NCBI GenBank assembly: GCA_026417625.1
Contig: JAOACW010000006.1
Location: 1-64,000 of the forward strand
Length of the DNA stretch: 64,000 nt
Direction of reading: 5' to 3'
Origin: Syntrophales bacterium
Lineage (GTDB): Bacteria; Desulfobacterota; Syntrophia; Syntrophales; UBA8958
In this document: piece by piece, positions 43,103 through 52,704 of the stretch
How positions within the stretch are numbered: the first letter of the stretch is position 1
How the letters are laid out: every line of letters starts with the position of its first letter
Notes under the pieces: generated by a model
Databases searched by the model: none
The model's input: the letters and a program-made list of their open reading frames with translations, nothing else
Told to the model about the DNA's origin: nothing
Program-made: the position numbers and the translations under genes

Positions 43103-44890
43103 TTGAAGGGGCGAATCCCCGATAGCATTTTGGAAGAGGTAAGGAACAGGGTAAACATAGAGGATGTTGTATCCCCTTATGTTACTCTGAAAAAAGCAGG
43201 AAAGAATCTCGTAGGACTGTGTCCGTTTCACAGGGAGAATAAACCCTCTTTTACAGTAAATCCTGAAAAACAGATATTTTACTGTTTTGGCTGCGGAGAA
43301 GGCGGTGATGCTATAAATTTTTTAATGAGAGTAAACGGTGTATCATTCACAGAAGCCATTCGAGAATTGGCACGGATCACAGGTGTGGTGTTACCTGACG
43401 CACGGATATCAACTCTGTATCGTGAGGGTGTAGAATCAAAAAAGGAGGTTCTTTTGAGGGTCAATGCCCTAGCAGAAGGATTTTACGTCAAGATGCTTTT
43501 CTCGAATAGTGGGAGTGAGGCTAGACGTTACTTAAAAGGACGGGGGATAACAGAGGAAGCGGTAAAAGCTTTTGGTTTAGGTTACAGCCCTGATACATGG
43601 GGAAGTCTTAGAGACTTCATGAAGACAAGGGAGATTCCCCTTTCCTTTGTGGAAGAGGCTGGTTTGATATTGAGGAGTGAAAAACTAGGTTATTACGATA
43701 GATTTCGTGGCAGAGTGATGTTTCCCATAAAAGGTGCAGCGGGGAAAACGCTGGCTTTTGGAGGGAGGATTATAAAGGAGGGTGATCCCAAATATCTCAA
43801 TTCTCCTGAAACTCTCATTTATAGAAAAGGTGAAGTTCTGTATGGTTTTTGGGCAAATAGGGAAGATATCCGTAAAGAAGGTTTTGCCATTGTGGTTGAG
43901 GGATATTTGGATCTTCTTTCTCTGTGGTGTGCTGGTGTGAGAAATGTGGTGTCAACTCTGGGTACAGCTTTAACACCTCATCAGGTTTACCTGCTTCAGC
44001 GTTATACACCGGAAGTGGCTCTTGTTTTTGATTCTGATGAGGCAGGGCGTAGGGCATTGTCCCGAGGCATAGGTATTTTAATGTCAAAAGGGATTAAATG
44101 TCGAGCTATCACCCTTCCCGATGGGTATGATCCTGATGAGTTTGTTCGCCACTTTGGGCCAAGCGAATTTACTGGTCTTATCAGTAAGGCGAAACCCGCT
44201 ATGGAGTATTATTTGGAGACGAGTGTGGGGTCTACTTACACCACTCAGGAGTTCATGGGGCGTTTGAGGGAGGCAATACGATTTGTAGCTGAGATGGAGA
44301 ATCCTCTGGATAGAAGGATTTTTGTACGGCGCATCGCAGAATATGTTGGTATTGATGAGAATTTGCTTGCAGATGAGGTGGATGTTCTACTTAGAAGCAA
44401 GTTTGAAGGTAAAGCTGAAGAGGGTGAGAGTTTCGCGTCTCTTCCTGTCAGATTGGAGATAGATCTCATAAAGGTGATTGTCGAGCATCCGGATAAAGTA
44501 GAATACATAACTAAGACGGGTGCGGTCCGGTACTTTGAGAATGACGAGCTGAGAGAGCTTGTGAGATATTTGGAGGATCAAAAGGCAAAGGGTTACAGTG
44601 TTTCTGTCAGTGATGTCCTCTATAGAATTTACGATGAGAACTTGCGTAGTATGTGTATAAAAAGGTTGATGGAACCTTTACTTTGCGATGGTGAAAAATT
44701 AGACAGATTAATTGCAGATGTGATTGTAAAGCTAAAGAGTAAGTGGTATCGCAAGCAGCATCAACAGCTAAGAATCGCTATAGCTAGAGCTGAGGAATCC
44801 GGAGACGAAGAGCGGTGTAGGGAGCTTCTTTTAAAGAAACAGTCTCTAATTGAGGAAGAGAAGACTATAAAAGAATCGTTGGGAAGGTAA
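43103..44890 (+). CDS. dnaG: DNA primase
   Basis: This 595-residue replication primase has the N-terminal zinc domain CPFHRENKPSF..NPEKQIFYCFGCGEGGDAINF, the TOPRIM domain (VVEGYLDLLSL; FDSDEAGRRA) and a C-terminal helicase-binding region. The catalytic Glu in VEGYLD and the DSD motif are both present. The start is a TTG at 43103. It ends 3 bases before rpoD. Confidence 0.97.
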   Translation: MKGRIPDSILEEVRNRVNIEDVVSPYVTLKKAGKNLVGLCPFHRENKPSFTVNPEKQIFYCFGCGEGGDAINFLMRVNGVSFTEAIRELARITGVVLPDARISTLYREGVESKKEVLLRVNALAEGFYVKMLFSNSGSEARRYLKGRGITEEAVKAFGLGYSPDTWGSLRDFMKTREIPLSFVEEAGLILRSEKLGYYDRFRGRVMFPIKGAAGKTLAFGGRIIKEGDPKYLNSPETLIYRKGEVLYGFWANREDIRKEGFAIVVEGYLDLLSLWCAGVRNVVSTLGTALTPHQVYLLQRYTPEVALVFDSDEAGRRALSRGIGILMSKGIKCRAITLPDGYDPDEFVRHFGPSEFTGLISKAKPAMEYYLETSVGSTYTTQEFMGRLREAIRFVAEMENPLDRRIFVRRIAEYVGIDENLLADEVDVLLRSKFEGKAEEGESFASLPVRLEIDLIKVIVEHPDKVEYITKTGAVRYFENDELRELVRYLEDQKAKGYSVSVSDVLYRIYDENLRSMCIKRLMEPLLCDGEKLDRLIADVIVKLKSKWYRKQHQQLRIAIARAEESGDEERCRELLLKKQSLIEEEKTIKESLGR

Positions 44891-44893
44891 CAT

Positions 44894-46603
44894 ATGCGTA
44901 AAGAAGAACACTCCGAGGAGCTAAAAAAGCTAATATCTTTGGGGGAAGAAAAAGGTTTTTTAACGTACGATGATATAAACGATTTTTTGCCTGCGGATGA
45001 TCCTATATCCCCGGATCAGATGGATGACATTATTTCCCTTTTCGGAGAGAAAGATATAGAGATCATCGACGGGGATAAGGGAGAGAGGCTTGTTGTAAAG
45101 AAGGTCTCAGATGATCTGCTCTCCTCGAAAGATGAGGAGGAGGAGGATATCCTGGGTTTGCTTCCCCTTACTGGTAGGGCTGGGGATCCGGTGAAGATGT
45201 ATCTCCGAGAAATGGGTATGGTTTCGCTCCTCAGTCGTGAAGGAGAAGTGGAGATAGCCAAGCAGATAGAGGAAGGTGTTCGCGAGGTTATGGATTCAGT
45301 ATTCAGTGTTTCTTTGTGCGTTAGAGGTGTTATAGACATTGGTGAGCGCTTGCGGACTGGTGAGCTCAGGATCAGAGGAGTGGTGGAGAATCTGGAGGAC
45401 GACGAAGGTTTTGTTGAGGAGGAGATCCATCGTGAGAGAGTGCTAAAGCTTATCGATAAGGTCAAGGTACTTCACGAGAAAAATGAAGCGTTAAGGAAAA
45501 AGTTGCAAGACAGAAGACTTGGAAAGAATGAGCGCCAAGAGCTAAGGAAGGAACTAGAACGAAACACAAAAACAATTGTGCGTCACTGCCGTAAAGTAAA
45601 GTTCAGTAAGAAACAGATTGAGCGTTTTGTGACTGCGTTGAAAAAGTTGCGTGATGAAGTTGAATCGGCGGAAAAGGAGATTCAAAGCTGGAAAGATAAT
45701 ATTGGTTTATCGCTGACTAAAATGGCGTATGTGTGGAATGTGATAAGGGTGGAACCTCATAAAGCGGAAAAGGTAGCAGAGGAATTAGGTACATCACTGG
45801 AAAGGCTTATGGCTGCGGAAAAAGCTGTAAAGGAAGCTAACAAAAAGCTCAAACAGATTAGGGAACATACAGGCATGCCTGCGGTGACATTTAAAAAGGT
45901 TGTAACAACAGTGATTAACGGCGAGGCTAAAGCGGAACAGGCTAAGAAAAGACTCGTGGAAGCCAATCTGAGACTTGTGGTGAGTATTGCTAAAAAGTAT
46001 ACGAATAGGGGGCTCCAGTTCTTAGATTTGATTCAGGAAGGTAATATAGGTTTAATGAAGGCTGTGGACAAGTTTGAGTATCAAAGGGGCTATAAGTTTT
46101 CCACTTATGCGACCTGGTGGATACGTCAGGCAATAACTAGGGCAATTGCTGATCAGGCCCGCACGATCCGGATACCCGTGCATATGATTGAAACTATAAA
46201 CAAATTAATAAGGACTTCCAGATACCTCGTCCAGGAGCTGGGGAGGGAACCAACTCCGGAGGAGATTGCAAGTAAAATGGAATTTCCCCTGGATAAAGTA
46301 AGGAAAGTGCTCAAAATCGCAAAGGAACCAATATCGCTGGAGACACCTATAGGTGAAGAAGAGGATAGTCATCTCGGAGATTTTATTGAGGACAAGAAGA
46401 TACTCTCGCCTTCGGATGCTACAATTAGTATGGATCTGGCTGAGCAAACAAGAAAGATTCTGGCCACTCTAACCCCCAGGGAGGAGAAGGTGCTCAGGAT
46501 GCGCTTTGGCATAAGTGAAAGGGTAGATTTCGACGAGGAAGAGTCCGAAGAACATAAAGATCGCGATGTAAGTTCCAATGTAAGACCCACGAGGAAAAGA
46601 TAG
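44894..46603 (+). CDS. rpoD: RNA polymerase primary sigma factor
   Basis: This 569-residue sigma-70 has region 1.1 near residues 9-45, region 1.2 ([27 protein letters not shown]), a variable non-conserved region, and then regions 2-4: [56 protein letters not shown] and [14 protein letters not shown]. Region 4.2 near the end is short, so the C-terminus ([23 protein letters not shown]) departs from the usual HTLEEVG..F.VTRERIRQIE pattern. That usual recognition helix is absent from the visible frame: a truncation or frameshift should be considered. Confidence 0.9.
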   Translation: MRKEEHSEELKKLISLGEEKGFLTYDDINDFLPADDPISPDQMDDIISLFGEKDIEIIDGDKGERLVVKKVSDDLLSSKDEEEEDILGLLPLTGRAGDPVKMYLREMGMVSLLSREGEVEIAKQIEEGVREVMDSVFSVSLCVRGVIDIGERLRTGELRIRGVVENLEDDEGFVEEEIHRERVLKLIDKVKVLHEKNEALRKKLQDRRLGKNERQELRKELERNTKTIVRHCRKVKFSKKQIERFVTALKKLRDEVESAEKEIQSWKDNIGLSLTKMAYVWNVIRVEPHKAEKVAEELGTSLERLMAAEKAVKEANKKLKQIREHTGMPAVTFKKVVTTVINGEAKAEQAKKRLVEANLRLVVSIAKKYTNRGLQFLDLIQEGNIGLMKAVDKFEYQRGYKFSTYATWWIRQAITRAIADQARTIRIPVHMIETINKLIRTSRYLVQELGREPTPEEIASKMEFPLDKVRKVLKIAKEPISLETPIGEEEDSHLGDFIEDKKILSPSDATISMDLAEQTRKILATLTPREEKVLRMRFGISERVDFDEEESEEHKDRDVSSNVRPTRKR

Positions 46604-46616
46604 TTTATTTTGCTTA

Positions 46617-46646
46617 TTGACAAGTGAATATATAGGGTATTAAAAT
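46617..46646 (+). promoter_or_regulatory. promoter of the CAU tRNA gene
   Basis: TTGACA (46617-46622) and TAAAAT (46641-46646) are 18 bases apart. The tRNA begins at 46662, about 9 bases after the predicted +1. Confidence 0.65.
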
Positions 46647-46661
46647 GAATTTATATGTGAA

Positions 46662-46734
46662 GGGCCCATAGCTCAATTGGTAGAGCCACCGGCTCATAAC
46701 CGGAAGGTCCCTGGTTCGAATCCAGGTGGGCCCA
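46662..46734 (+). tRNA. tRNA with CAT anticodon (Ile2 or elongator Met)
   Basis: The acceptor gggccca/tgggccc, D-stem gctc/gagc, anticodon loop ctcataa and T-stem cctgg/ccagg are all present. C4-G69 and C5-G68 pairs resemble the isoleucine isoacceptor whose C34 is changed to lysidine, but elongator Met is not excluded. The outermost anticodon pair 27-43 is A-A. CCA is not encoded: the discriminator A is followed by TCA. Confidence 0.9.
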
Positions 46735-46844
46735 TCATGATCTGAGTGGATCAAGGGAGGTGACCCGTATATTTATCAACTGGGGAGGTAGACAGGACGA
46801 GGATAGCTCGTGTGTTATGAATAAGTGTGCGGGCCTTTCCTGCC

Positions 46845-46875
46845 AAAAAATGCACCAATAAACGGTGCATTTTTT
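46845..46875 (+). terminator. terminator after the tRNA
   Basis: A 12-bp stem (46845-46856 aaaaaatgcacc with 46864-46875 ggtgcatttttt), with a 7-base loop, ends in a T-run and would act on both strands. Confidence 0.85.
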
Positions 46876-46909
46876 GTTTCATCTGATTTTTGTTCGGGGG
46901 ATGTGAACA

Positions 46910-47635
46910 TTGGGTGCAAAGTTGAACTTACTCATAGAATTACAGAAAATTGACACAGCTATTGTGCAAGCTAATCTCAAGAAGAAGGAACTTCCCTCTG
47001 CGATAGCGAAATTGGACGAGCAGTACAGAGAGGAAGAAAAGCAGCTAAAAGGGCATAGGTCCTATTTGGACGAGCTGTTTAAAAAGCATCGTTCTCTTGA
47101 GGAGGAGCTGAAAAGGGGGATGGAAAACCTCAGGCGTACTAAGGCACGGTTGTTCGAAGTGAAGACAAACAAAGAATATCAAGCTATGTTGAAGGAGATA
47201 GAAACGATTGAGAAAAAGAATGAACAGTTGGAAGAGGATATAATTCTTCTTCTCGATGAGATAGACGAAAAGAAGAAGTTTCTTAAAGAGAGGGAATCGC
47301 GGTTTGCACAACACAAAGAAATTTATGAGAGAAAAAGAGCTGAGTTGGTTAGAGAGATGGATTCCATTGGTGATGAATTAAGGACGTATAGAGAACAAGG
47401 GGATGCTCTGAGGAAGCAGCTTAGTTCAGAGATCCTTAGGAAGTATGATCAATTAAGGGCTTTAAACAACGGTATTGCCGTTGTTTCAGTCTGGAAAGAG
47501 ATCTGCGGTGGTTGTCATATGAATATCCCTCCCCAACTTTACAACGATCTTATGACAAACAAGGATGAAATTTTTTTCTGTCCCCATTGCAATCGGATAA
47601 TTTTCTGGTACAATCATAACGAAAAGGGTATCTGA
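46910..47635 (+). CDS. C4-type zinc ribbon protein with coiled coil (DUF164-like)
   Basis: This 241-residue protein has a long charged coiled coil (about 15-190) ending in a zinc ribbon, CGGCHMNIPPQLYNDL and FFCPHCNRIIFW, the signature of the DUF164/CT398 family. Such proteins are thought to link transcription or secretion machinery; the role is not settled. The start is TTG at 46910. The stop TGA (47633-47635) forms part of the first stem of the adjacent RNase P RNA, so the two genes abut. Confidence 0.9.
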   Translation: MGAKLNLLIELQKIDTAIVQANLKKKELPSAIAKLDEQYREEEKQLKGHRSYLDELFKKHRSLEEELKRGMENLRRTKARLFEVKTNKEYQAMLKEIETIEKKNEQLEEDIILLLDEIDEKKKFLKERESRFAQHKEIYERKRAELVREMDSIGDELRTYREQGDALRKQLSSEILRKYDQLRALNNGIAVVSVWKEICGGCHMNIPPQLYNDLMTNKDEIFFCPHCNRIIFWYNHNEKGI

Positions 47636-48003
47636 GCAGATCGGATGGTCGCTCCTCCATTTCACGGGAGGGGAGGAAAGTCCGAGCTCCGCAGGGCAGG
47701 ATGGTCGCTAACGGCGACTGGGGGTGACCTCAGGAAAGTGCCACAGAAAATATACCGCCCAGCATTAGCGGGGTAAGGGTGAAAAGGTGAGGTAAGAGCT
47801 CACCGCTTCTCTGGTGACAGGGAAGGCACGGCAAACCCCATCCGGAGCAAGACCAAATAGGAGAACGCTTGAGGATGGCCCGTCCGATGTTCTCGGGTAG
47901 GTCGCTTGAGGCGGCGGGTAACCGTCGTCCCAGAGAAATGATCATCACCCCGGCGGGTTTATCTTTCCGCCGGGGTACAGAACTCGGCTTACAGATCGGC
48001 TCA
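47633..48003 (+). ncRNA. rnpB: RNase P RNA (class A)
   Basis: The catalytic RNA that trims 5' leaders of tRNA. Conserved core blocks are present: gaggaaagtccgagctcc near 47679, the cacggcaaacccc segment, aggagaacgcttgag, and acagaactcggcttacag near the 3' end. P1 is formed by 47633-47642 with 47994-48003 (nearly perfect). The 371-base length is typical. A T-rich tract follows. Confidence 0.95.
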
Positions 48004-48020
48004 GGTACTCTTTTCTTTTT

Positions 48021-50435
48021 TCAAGATATTCCGAGGGCTTTCTCTGTTTCTAATATATCCAGTGTGGTTTTGATCACAGTGTCGGAATTCAGAGATATGC
48101 TGGTGATACCGCATTCTACTAAGAAACGGGCAAATTCAGGATAATCACTAGGAGCCTGGCCACAGATACCGATTTTTTTACCCATTTTGTTTGCTTTAGT
48201 GATAGCTTCTTTTACAAGTATAAGAACTGCCGGATCTCGTTCGTCAAATAAGTGGGTAATTAGGTAAGAATCTCGGTCTAGACCTAAGGTCAACTGGGTA
48301 AGATCGTTGGATCCTATTGAAAACCCGTCAAAAATCTTTCCAAATTCTTCGATAAGAATAACATTACTGGGAATCTCCACCATCATGTAAATTTCTAAAC
48401 CTTTTTCACCCTGCACGAGGCCATTTTTTGCCATTATGTCGATTACCTTTTTCCCCTCTTCTACAGTTCGACAAAAGGGGATCATGAGTTTTACATTTGT
48501 GAGCCCCATCTCTTCCCGGACCTTCTTCATCGCTGCGCATTCGAGAACAAATGCGTCTCGGTATCGTTCGTCGTAGTAACGGGAGGCCCCTCTAAATCCG
48601 ATCATGGGATTTTCTTCCTGAGGTTCGAAATACGAACCACCTATCAAATTTGCGTACTCGTTACTTTTAAAATCGCTCATGCGTACAATCACATCGTTGG
48701 GCCAGAATGCCGCAGCTATTTTAGCTACACCTTGAGCAAGTCTGTCCACAAAGAAATCAGCTTTGTTCGCATAACCATATGTAAGTTCCTCGATTTTTTG
48801 CCTGATTTCTGGATCAGTGACTCTGTCAAATTGAATAAGGGCCATGGGGTGTACGCTTATATGCTGGTTTATGATAAATTCAAGACGGGCTAATCCTACA
48901 CCGTCATTGGGAATGGAGGCTAGGTTGAAGGCGATCTCTGGGTTACCCACATTCATCATGATTTTTGTTTTGGGTCTTTCTAGATTCTTTGCATTGATCC
49001 TCTGAATTTCGTATTTCAATATCCCTTCGTAAACATAACCTATTTCACCTTCTGCACATGACACAGTGACCTCTTTTACATTCTGTAGGACTGAGGTGGC
49101 ATTTTCTGTTCCCACAATACATGGGACACCGAGTTCGCGGCTCACGATTGCGGCGTGACACGTTCTTCCTCCTTTGTTTGTCACAATGGCCGCTGCCATT
49201 TTCATAATGGGTTCCCAGTCAGGGTCTGTCATGTCCGTGACAAGTACTTCACCTTTTTTAAATCTTTTAATTTCAGAGACATCTTCAATGACATTGACTG
49301 GTCCAGCACCTATCTTTGTACCCACAGCTGTTCCTGTGACAAGGGGTGGTTTTTTCTCAAGTAGCACGTAAGTTTCTAATATACTGCCATCCTTTTGTGA
49401 CTGAACTGTTTCGGGCCGAGCTTGCAGGATGAACAGTTCTCCAGTTCTTCCATCCTTTCCCCATTCTATGTCCATTGGTTTGAAGTAACCCGCTTTGCTA
49501 GAGTAGTGTTCTTCAATTATCACTGCCCAGTGGGCTAAGTTTAGTATTTCATCATCAGTTAGACAGAAACGACGACGATCTTCAATAGGAGTTTCTACAA
49601 GAACGGTAGCTTCCCCTTCTTGGTGGGTCTCGGCATAAACCAGTTTTCTTTCTTTTGTCCCCAGTTTTTTCTGAATTATAGGTCGAAATCCCTGTTTTAG
49701 GGTAGGTTTGAACACGTAGAACTCATCAGGATTAACGTTTCCCTGAACTACAGTTTCGCCCAGACCCCACGAACCTGTGATCAATATCGCATCTCTGAAT
49801 CCCGATTCTGTGTCGATAGTGAAAATAACCCCCGAGGCACCGAGGTCTGACCTCACCATCTTTTGAACACCTATGGACAGGGCCACGGAGAGATGATCGA
49901 ATCCCTTGTCGACCCTATAAGATATCGCCCGATCCGTAAAGAGGGAAGCAAAGCAACGTTTACATGCGTCTAAAAGGTCTTTCTCTCCCCTGACATTAAG
50001 ATAAGTCTCCTGTTGACCAGCAAAACTGGCGTCAGGAAGATCCTCAGCTGTTGCTGAACTTCTCACGGCAACGTCGGTATTCTCCCCATATCTGGCACAG
50101 AGTTCTCGGTAGGCATCGACAATAGCTTCTCTCAAATCATTGGGCAATTCGGTTCCGTATATGAGGTCTCTTATCTTTTTACCGCGTTCTTTTAGGTTTT
50201 CTATATCGTGGGTATCGAGATCAGCGAGAATCTCTTTTATTTTTTCAGTGAGACCTGCGGACTGAAGAAGGTAGCGGTAAGCATGGGCCGTTATGGCATA
50301 ACCATCAGGTATATTTACCCCTTTTGGCCCCAGTTCCCGTTTCATCTCCCCCAAGGAGGCATTTTTACCTCCCACCTGAGGTAGATCACTCATCTGAACT
50401 TCATCGAACCATAGTATAAATTTATTCTCTGACAT
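48021..50435 (-). CDS. ppsA: phosphoenolpyruvate synthase
   Basis: Converts pyruvate, ATP and water to PEP, AMP and phosphate. The 804-residue protein has an N-terminal ATP-grasp domain (VRSSATAEDLPDASFAGQQETYLNV, QARPETVQS), the swivelling domain with the phospho-His in GGRTCHAAIVSRELG, and the C-terminal PEP-binding TIM barrel (GICGQAPSDYPEFARFLVECGI). The ATG at 50435 is chosen for GGAGGACAG upstream; the frame remains open to 50513. It lies downstream of the Cache gene. Confidence 0.96.
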   Translation of the reverse strand: MSENKFILWFDEVQMSDLPQVGGKNASLGEMKRELGPKGVNIPDGYAITAHAYRYLLQSAGLTEKIKEILADLDTHDIENLKERGKKIRDLIYGTELPNDLREAIVDAYRELCARYGENTDVAVRSSATAEDLPDASFAGQQETYLNVRGEKDLLDACKRCFASLFTDRAISYRVDKGFDHLSVALSIGVQKMVRSDLGASGVIFTIDTESGFRDAILITGSWGLGETVVQGNVNPDEFYVFKPTLKQGFRPIIQKKLGTKERKLVYAETHQEGEATVLVETPIEDRRRFCLTDDEILNLAHWAVIIEEHYSSKAGYFKPMDIEWGKDGRTGELFILQARPETVQSQKDGSILETYVLLEKKPPLVTGTAVGTKIGAGPVNVIEDVSEIKRFKKGEVLVTDMTDPDWEPIMKMAAAIVTNKGGRTCHAAIVSRELGVPCIVGTENATSVLQNVKEVTVSCAEGEIGYVYEGILKYEIQRINAKNLERPKTKIMMNVGNPEIAFNLASIPNDGVGLARLEFIINQHISVHPMALIQFDRVTDPEIRQKIEELTYGYANKADFFVDRLAQGVAKIAAAFWPNDVIVRMSDFKSNEYANLIGGSYFEPQEENPMIGFRGASRYYDERYRDAFVLECAAMKKVREEMGLTNVKLMIPFCRTVEEGKKVIDIMAKNGLVQGEKGLEIYMMVEIPSNVILIEEFGKIFDGFSIGSNDLTQLTLGLDRDSYLITHLFDERDPAVLILVKEAITKANKMGKKIGICGQAPSDYPEFARFLVECGITSISLNSDTVIKTTLDILETEKALGIS

Positions 50436-50542
50436 TTTACTGTCCTCCTGGTTTATGGAGAAATTACCCTCAATTGAGATTTTGTCCATAACAATTTTGC
50501 TCTGGGGTGTCAATCACAAGGTATGTTAGAATAAGAACAAAA

Positions 50543-50570
50543 AAAACTGGAGACTGTAGTCTCCAGTTTT
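50543..50570 (-). terminator. terminator of the Cache protein gene
   Basis: Arms 50543-50555 and 50558-50570 are complementary (aaaactggagact / agtctccagtttt), read on the minus strand with a T-run from the A tract at 50541-50546 and 50538-50546. It would end transcription of the 50590-51906 gene. Confidence 0.8.
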
Positions 50571-50589
50571 TCCAATTTTTTTTAGTTAG

Positions 50590-51906
50590 TTACTTTTCCT
50601 CTTCTTCCTCATCGTCGTAAAAAGGACCTTCTCCTTCCGCTCCTTCAGGCACCGGAGTTTCTATTGAGCGGGTAATTCCTCGGGCGAGAAGTGCTGCAAT
50701 ACCGAAAAGGATGACTATAGATATGATGAGAATAACAATTATAGTTGTAGTCCAGGCTCTGCTCTCCTTTTCGATATTTTTGGCAGTTTGAATTGCGAGT
50801 TCGTTGAATTTGTCCACATCCACACCCATTGCGATCCATCCAAAGCCAGCTGGGGGAGGGTAATCCGCTGTGAAGAATTTAATGGGTGCATACGCGACAA
50901 ATTTCGTGTGCCCTGCGAATTTGTACATTTTAATACCCGCTTTTCCTGATAAGGCATCACTGGCTACCTGTGGGATATTCGGGTCAAGATAACCCATCAG
51001 CTTCAGGTTTAGAACTTCCATCCCCTTTTTGGTAAGCTCTTCCTGGTTTTCCTTTGTCAAAGGTGGCACAGGTGTCCCATCTTTAAGCAAACCTCGAATG
51101 TGAAAATCGTTGGGGTGAGATATCATGAACCCCTCACTGTCTACCATGTAGGCGTAATTACCTGTTGATGCATCAGCCTCAAAAACTGGCGTTGATGATG
51201 TCGGTACGATGTGATCCGTGAATGCAGCTAAGTGGCGATAATCTAATGCAAGTTGTACTACACCCTGAAACCCTTCACGACCATAAATAGGTGTGGCAAA
51301 TCGAATGACGCCTGAGAACCTTTTGCCTTTCTCGAATTCACCTCGGGTAACATACCATCCTGTTACGGGAGAAACATAAACCTCACCTTTGTTTAGATTT
51401 TTGGCTTTAGCGAAGTACGTTTCCGATTTATATGTTGTATTTGCGGGATTGCTTACATTTACAAGTTTTGATGTAGGAACAATCTGGCCATTCACAATTT
51501 TGATCATCTCGTTTCCATTTTTGTCAATCAGCGACATCTCAGTGTAAAGGGGAATGGAGACCTGTTTTAGCTTCCCGTCTTCTTTAACCCAGATATGCCG
51601 GCGATTCTCCTGGACAAATTTTTGAAACGCGGAGTCTGTAGCCGGAATAATGGTAGCAATCAACAGATCCTTTTTACGTTCGTTGAGGAAATTGGCAACT
51701 TCATCCGCAAGATTAATGGCGCGTATTTTGATTTCCTCCTGTGCTTTCTGATCCAAAACTGTAACAGCCTTTTCTCGTACAGCCACTCCCAATTTGAAGA
51801 TACCGTTTGCAATAAGTATAGCAACTAGTGATAAGGGGATCACAATGAGGAGGAAGAATACGCGAGCAACCGTGAAAATCTGCCTTTCTTTTTTAGTTTT
51901 TGTCAT
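50590..51906 (-). CDS. membrane Cache-domain protein without output domain
   Basis: This 438-residue protein has a membrane helix at about 15-35, a large periplasmic dCache-type domain (about 50-390, with YMVDSEGFMISHPND and VSPVTGWYVTRG) and a second helix at about 398-418, then only about 20 acidic residues (EGEGPFYDDEEEEE). Methyl-accepting, kinase and cyclase domains are all absent. It may signal to a partner through the acidic tail. TATAGT and GGGGGAAA precede its start. Confidence 0.85.
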   Translation of the reverse strand: MTKTKKERQIFTVARVFFLLIVIPLSLVAILIANGIFKLGVAVREKAVTVLDQKAQEEIKIRAINLADEVANFLNERKKDLLIATIIPATDSAFQKFVQENRRHIWVKEDGKLKQVSIPLYTEMSLIDKNGNEMIKIVNGQIVPTSKLVNVSNPANTTYKSETYFAKAKNLNKGEVYVSPVTGWYVTRGEFEKGKRFSGVIRFATPIYGREGFQGVVQLALDYRHLAAFTDHIVPTSSTPVFEADASTGNYAYMVDSEGFMISHPNDFHIRGLLKDGTPVPPLTKENQEELTKKGMEVLNLKLMGYLDPNIPQVASDALSGKAGIKMYKFAGHTKFVAYAPIKFFTADYPPPAGFGWIAMGVDVDKFNELAIQTAKNIEKESRAWTTTIIVILIISIVILFGIAALLARGITRSIETPVPEGAEGEGPFYDDEEEEEK

Positions 51907-51941
51907 GCCATTTCCCCCTAACTATATTCTTTTAGATTAAC

Positions 51942-51955
51942 CGCTTAATTAAGCG
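51942..51955. repeat. 14-bp perfect palindrome between atpE and the Cache gene
   Basis: cgcttaattaagcg is its own reverse complement. It lies in the short gap upstream of the Cache gene start and just after the atpE stop, and may be an operator or a hairpin. Confidence 0.45.
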
Positions 51956-51970
51956 TATACCACTCACGAC

Positions 51971-52351
51971 TTAGCCAAGAAAATACTTCATGTAGGGGTT
52001 GGCATAAAGTAGAATTAGAGCGACGACAAGTGCGTAAATGGCAATTGATTCGGCCATAGCCATTCCGACGAGCATTACGGTCATGATCTTTCCCTGTACC
52101 CCAGGATTGCGGCCTACAGCCTGACAGGCTCCACTAGCAGCATTTCCAATCCCCAGACCTGCACCAACAGCACCAACACCTATGGCAAATCCGGCGCCAA
52201 TCATTGCACCAATGGCGAAAAGCACTTTAGCATAAGACTCTCCCGCAACTGGTAATGCCTCTCCTGCGGCGTAAACGAGTGGAGAAGCTAGCATAGAAGC
52301 CATAGCGGCAAATAGTGTGGTAAAGAATGTTCTCCCAACCTTCCTAAGCAT
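51971..52351 (-). CDS. atpE: F-type ATP synthase subunit c
   Basis: This c-ring proteolipid of the F-type ATP synthase has 126 residues, longer than usual by an N-terminal signal-like segment ([24 protein letters not shown]). The hairpin is [22 protein letters not shown] and [30 protein letters not shown], with the conserved ion-carrying Glu101. The Na+-type Gln of helix 1 is not seen, so proton coupling is likely. AAAGGAGATTTGAGAG precedes the ATG. No other atp gene is in the window. Confidence 0.93.
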   Translation of the reverse strand: MLRKVGRTFFTTLFAAMASMLASPLVYAAGEALPVAGESYAKVLFAIGAMIGAGFAIGVGAVGAGLGIGNAASGACQAVGRNPGVQGKIMTVMLVGMAMAESIAIYALVVALILLYANPYMKYFLG

Positions 52352-52704
52352 CTCTCAAATCTCCTTTCTTTAATTTTTTTATTGAGCTCTAAGTTGTGCC
52401 TTTCTCCGTTAACATAAAATGTAGGATGGAGAAAGGGAAATGTTAAGTAAACCGAGTGTCAGATGACAGCAATACTTGTGCCAATGAAACGTATCATCCT
52501 CAAGATACACTTATGATACGGTAGATATTAACAAAAATGAAGAGCATGTGTGTGGGGTGGGTTTCTTTACGATTGAAAATTTTTTTAAAGGGGGATTTAT
52601 TTATTGAACAAAAGTTGGAATGATTTTCTACATGGTGGTTTCTCCTTGAAAAAAGGCTAAGGGATTTGTAGTATTTTCTTACAGTTTCTCGGAAGGAGTT
52701 TTTA
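52352..52704. other. intergenic stretch without recognised feature
   Basis: About 350 A/T-rich bases between divergent atpE and the small membrane protein gene. It presumably holds promoters for both. No RNA gene or clear repeat was recognised. Confidence 0.5.

Noticed and set aside
51971-52351. Possible sodium-type ATP synthase c subunit
   Set aside because: The Gln of helix 1 needed for Na+ binding is replaced by Ile in the aligned position; only the Glu and Ser of helix 2 remain.
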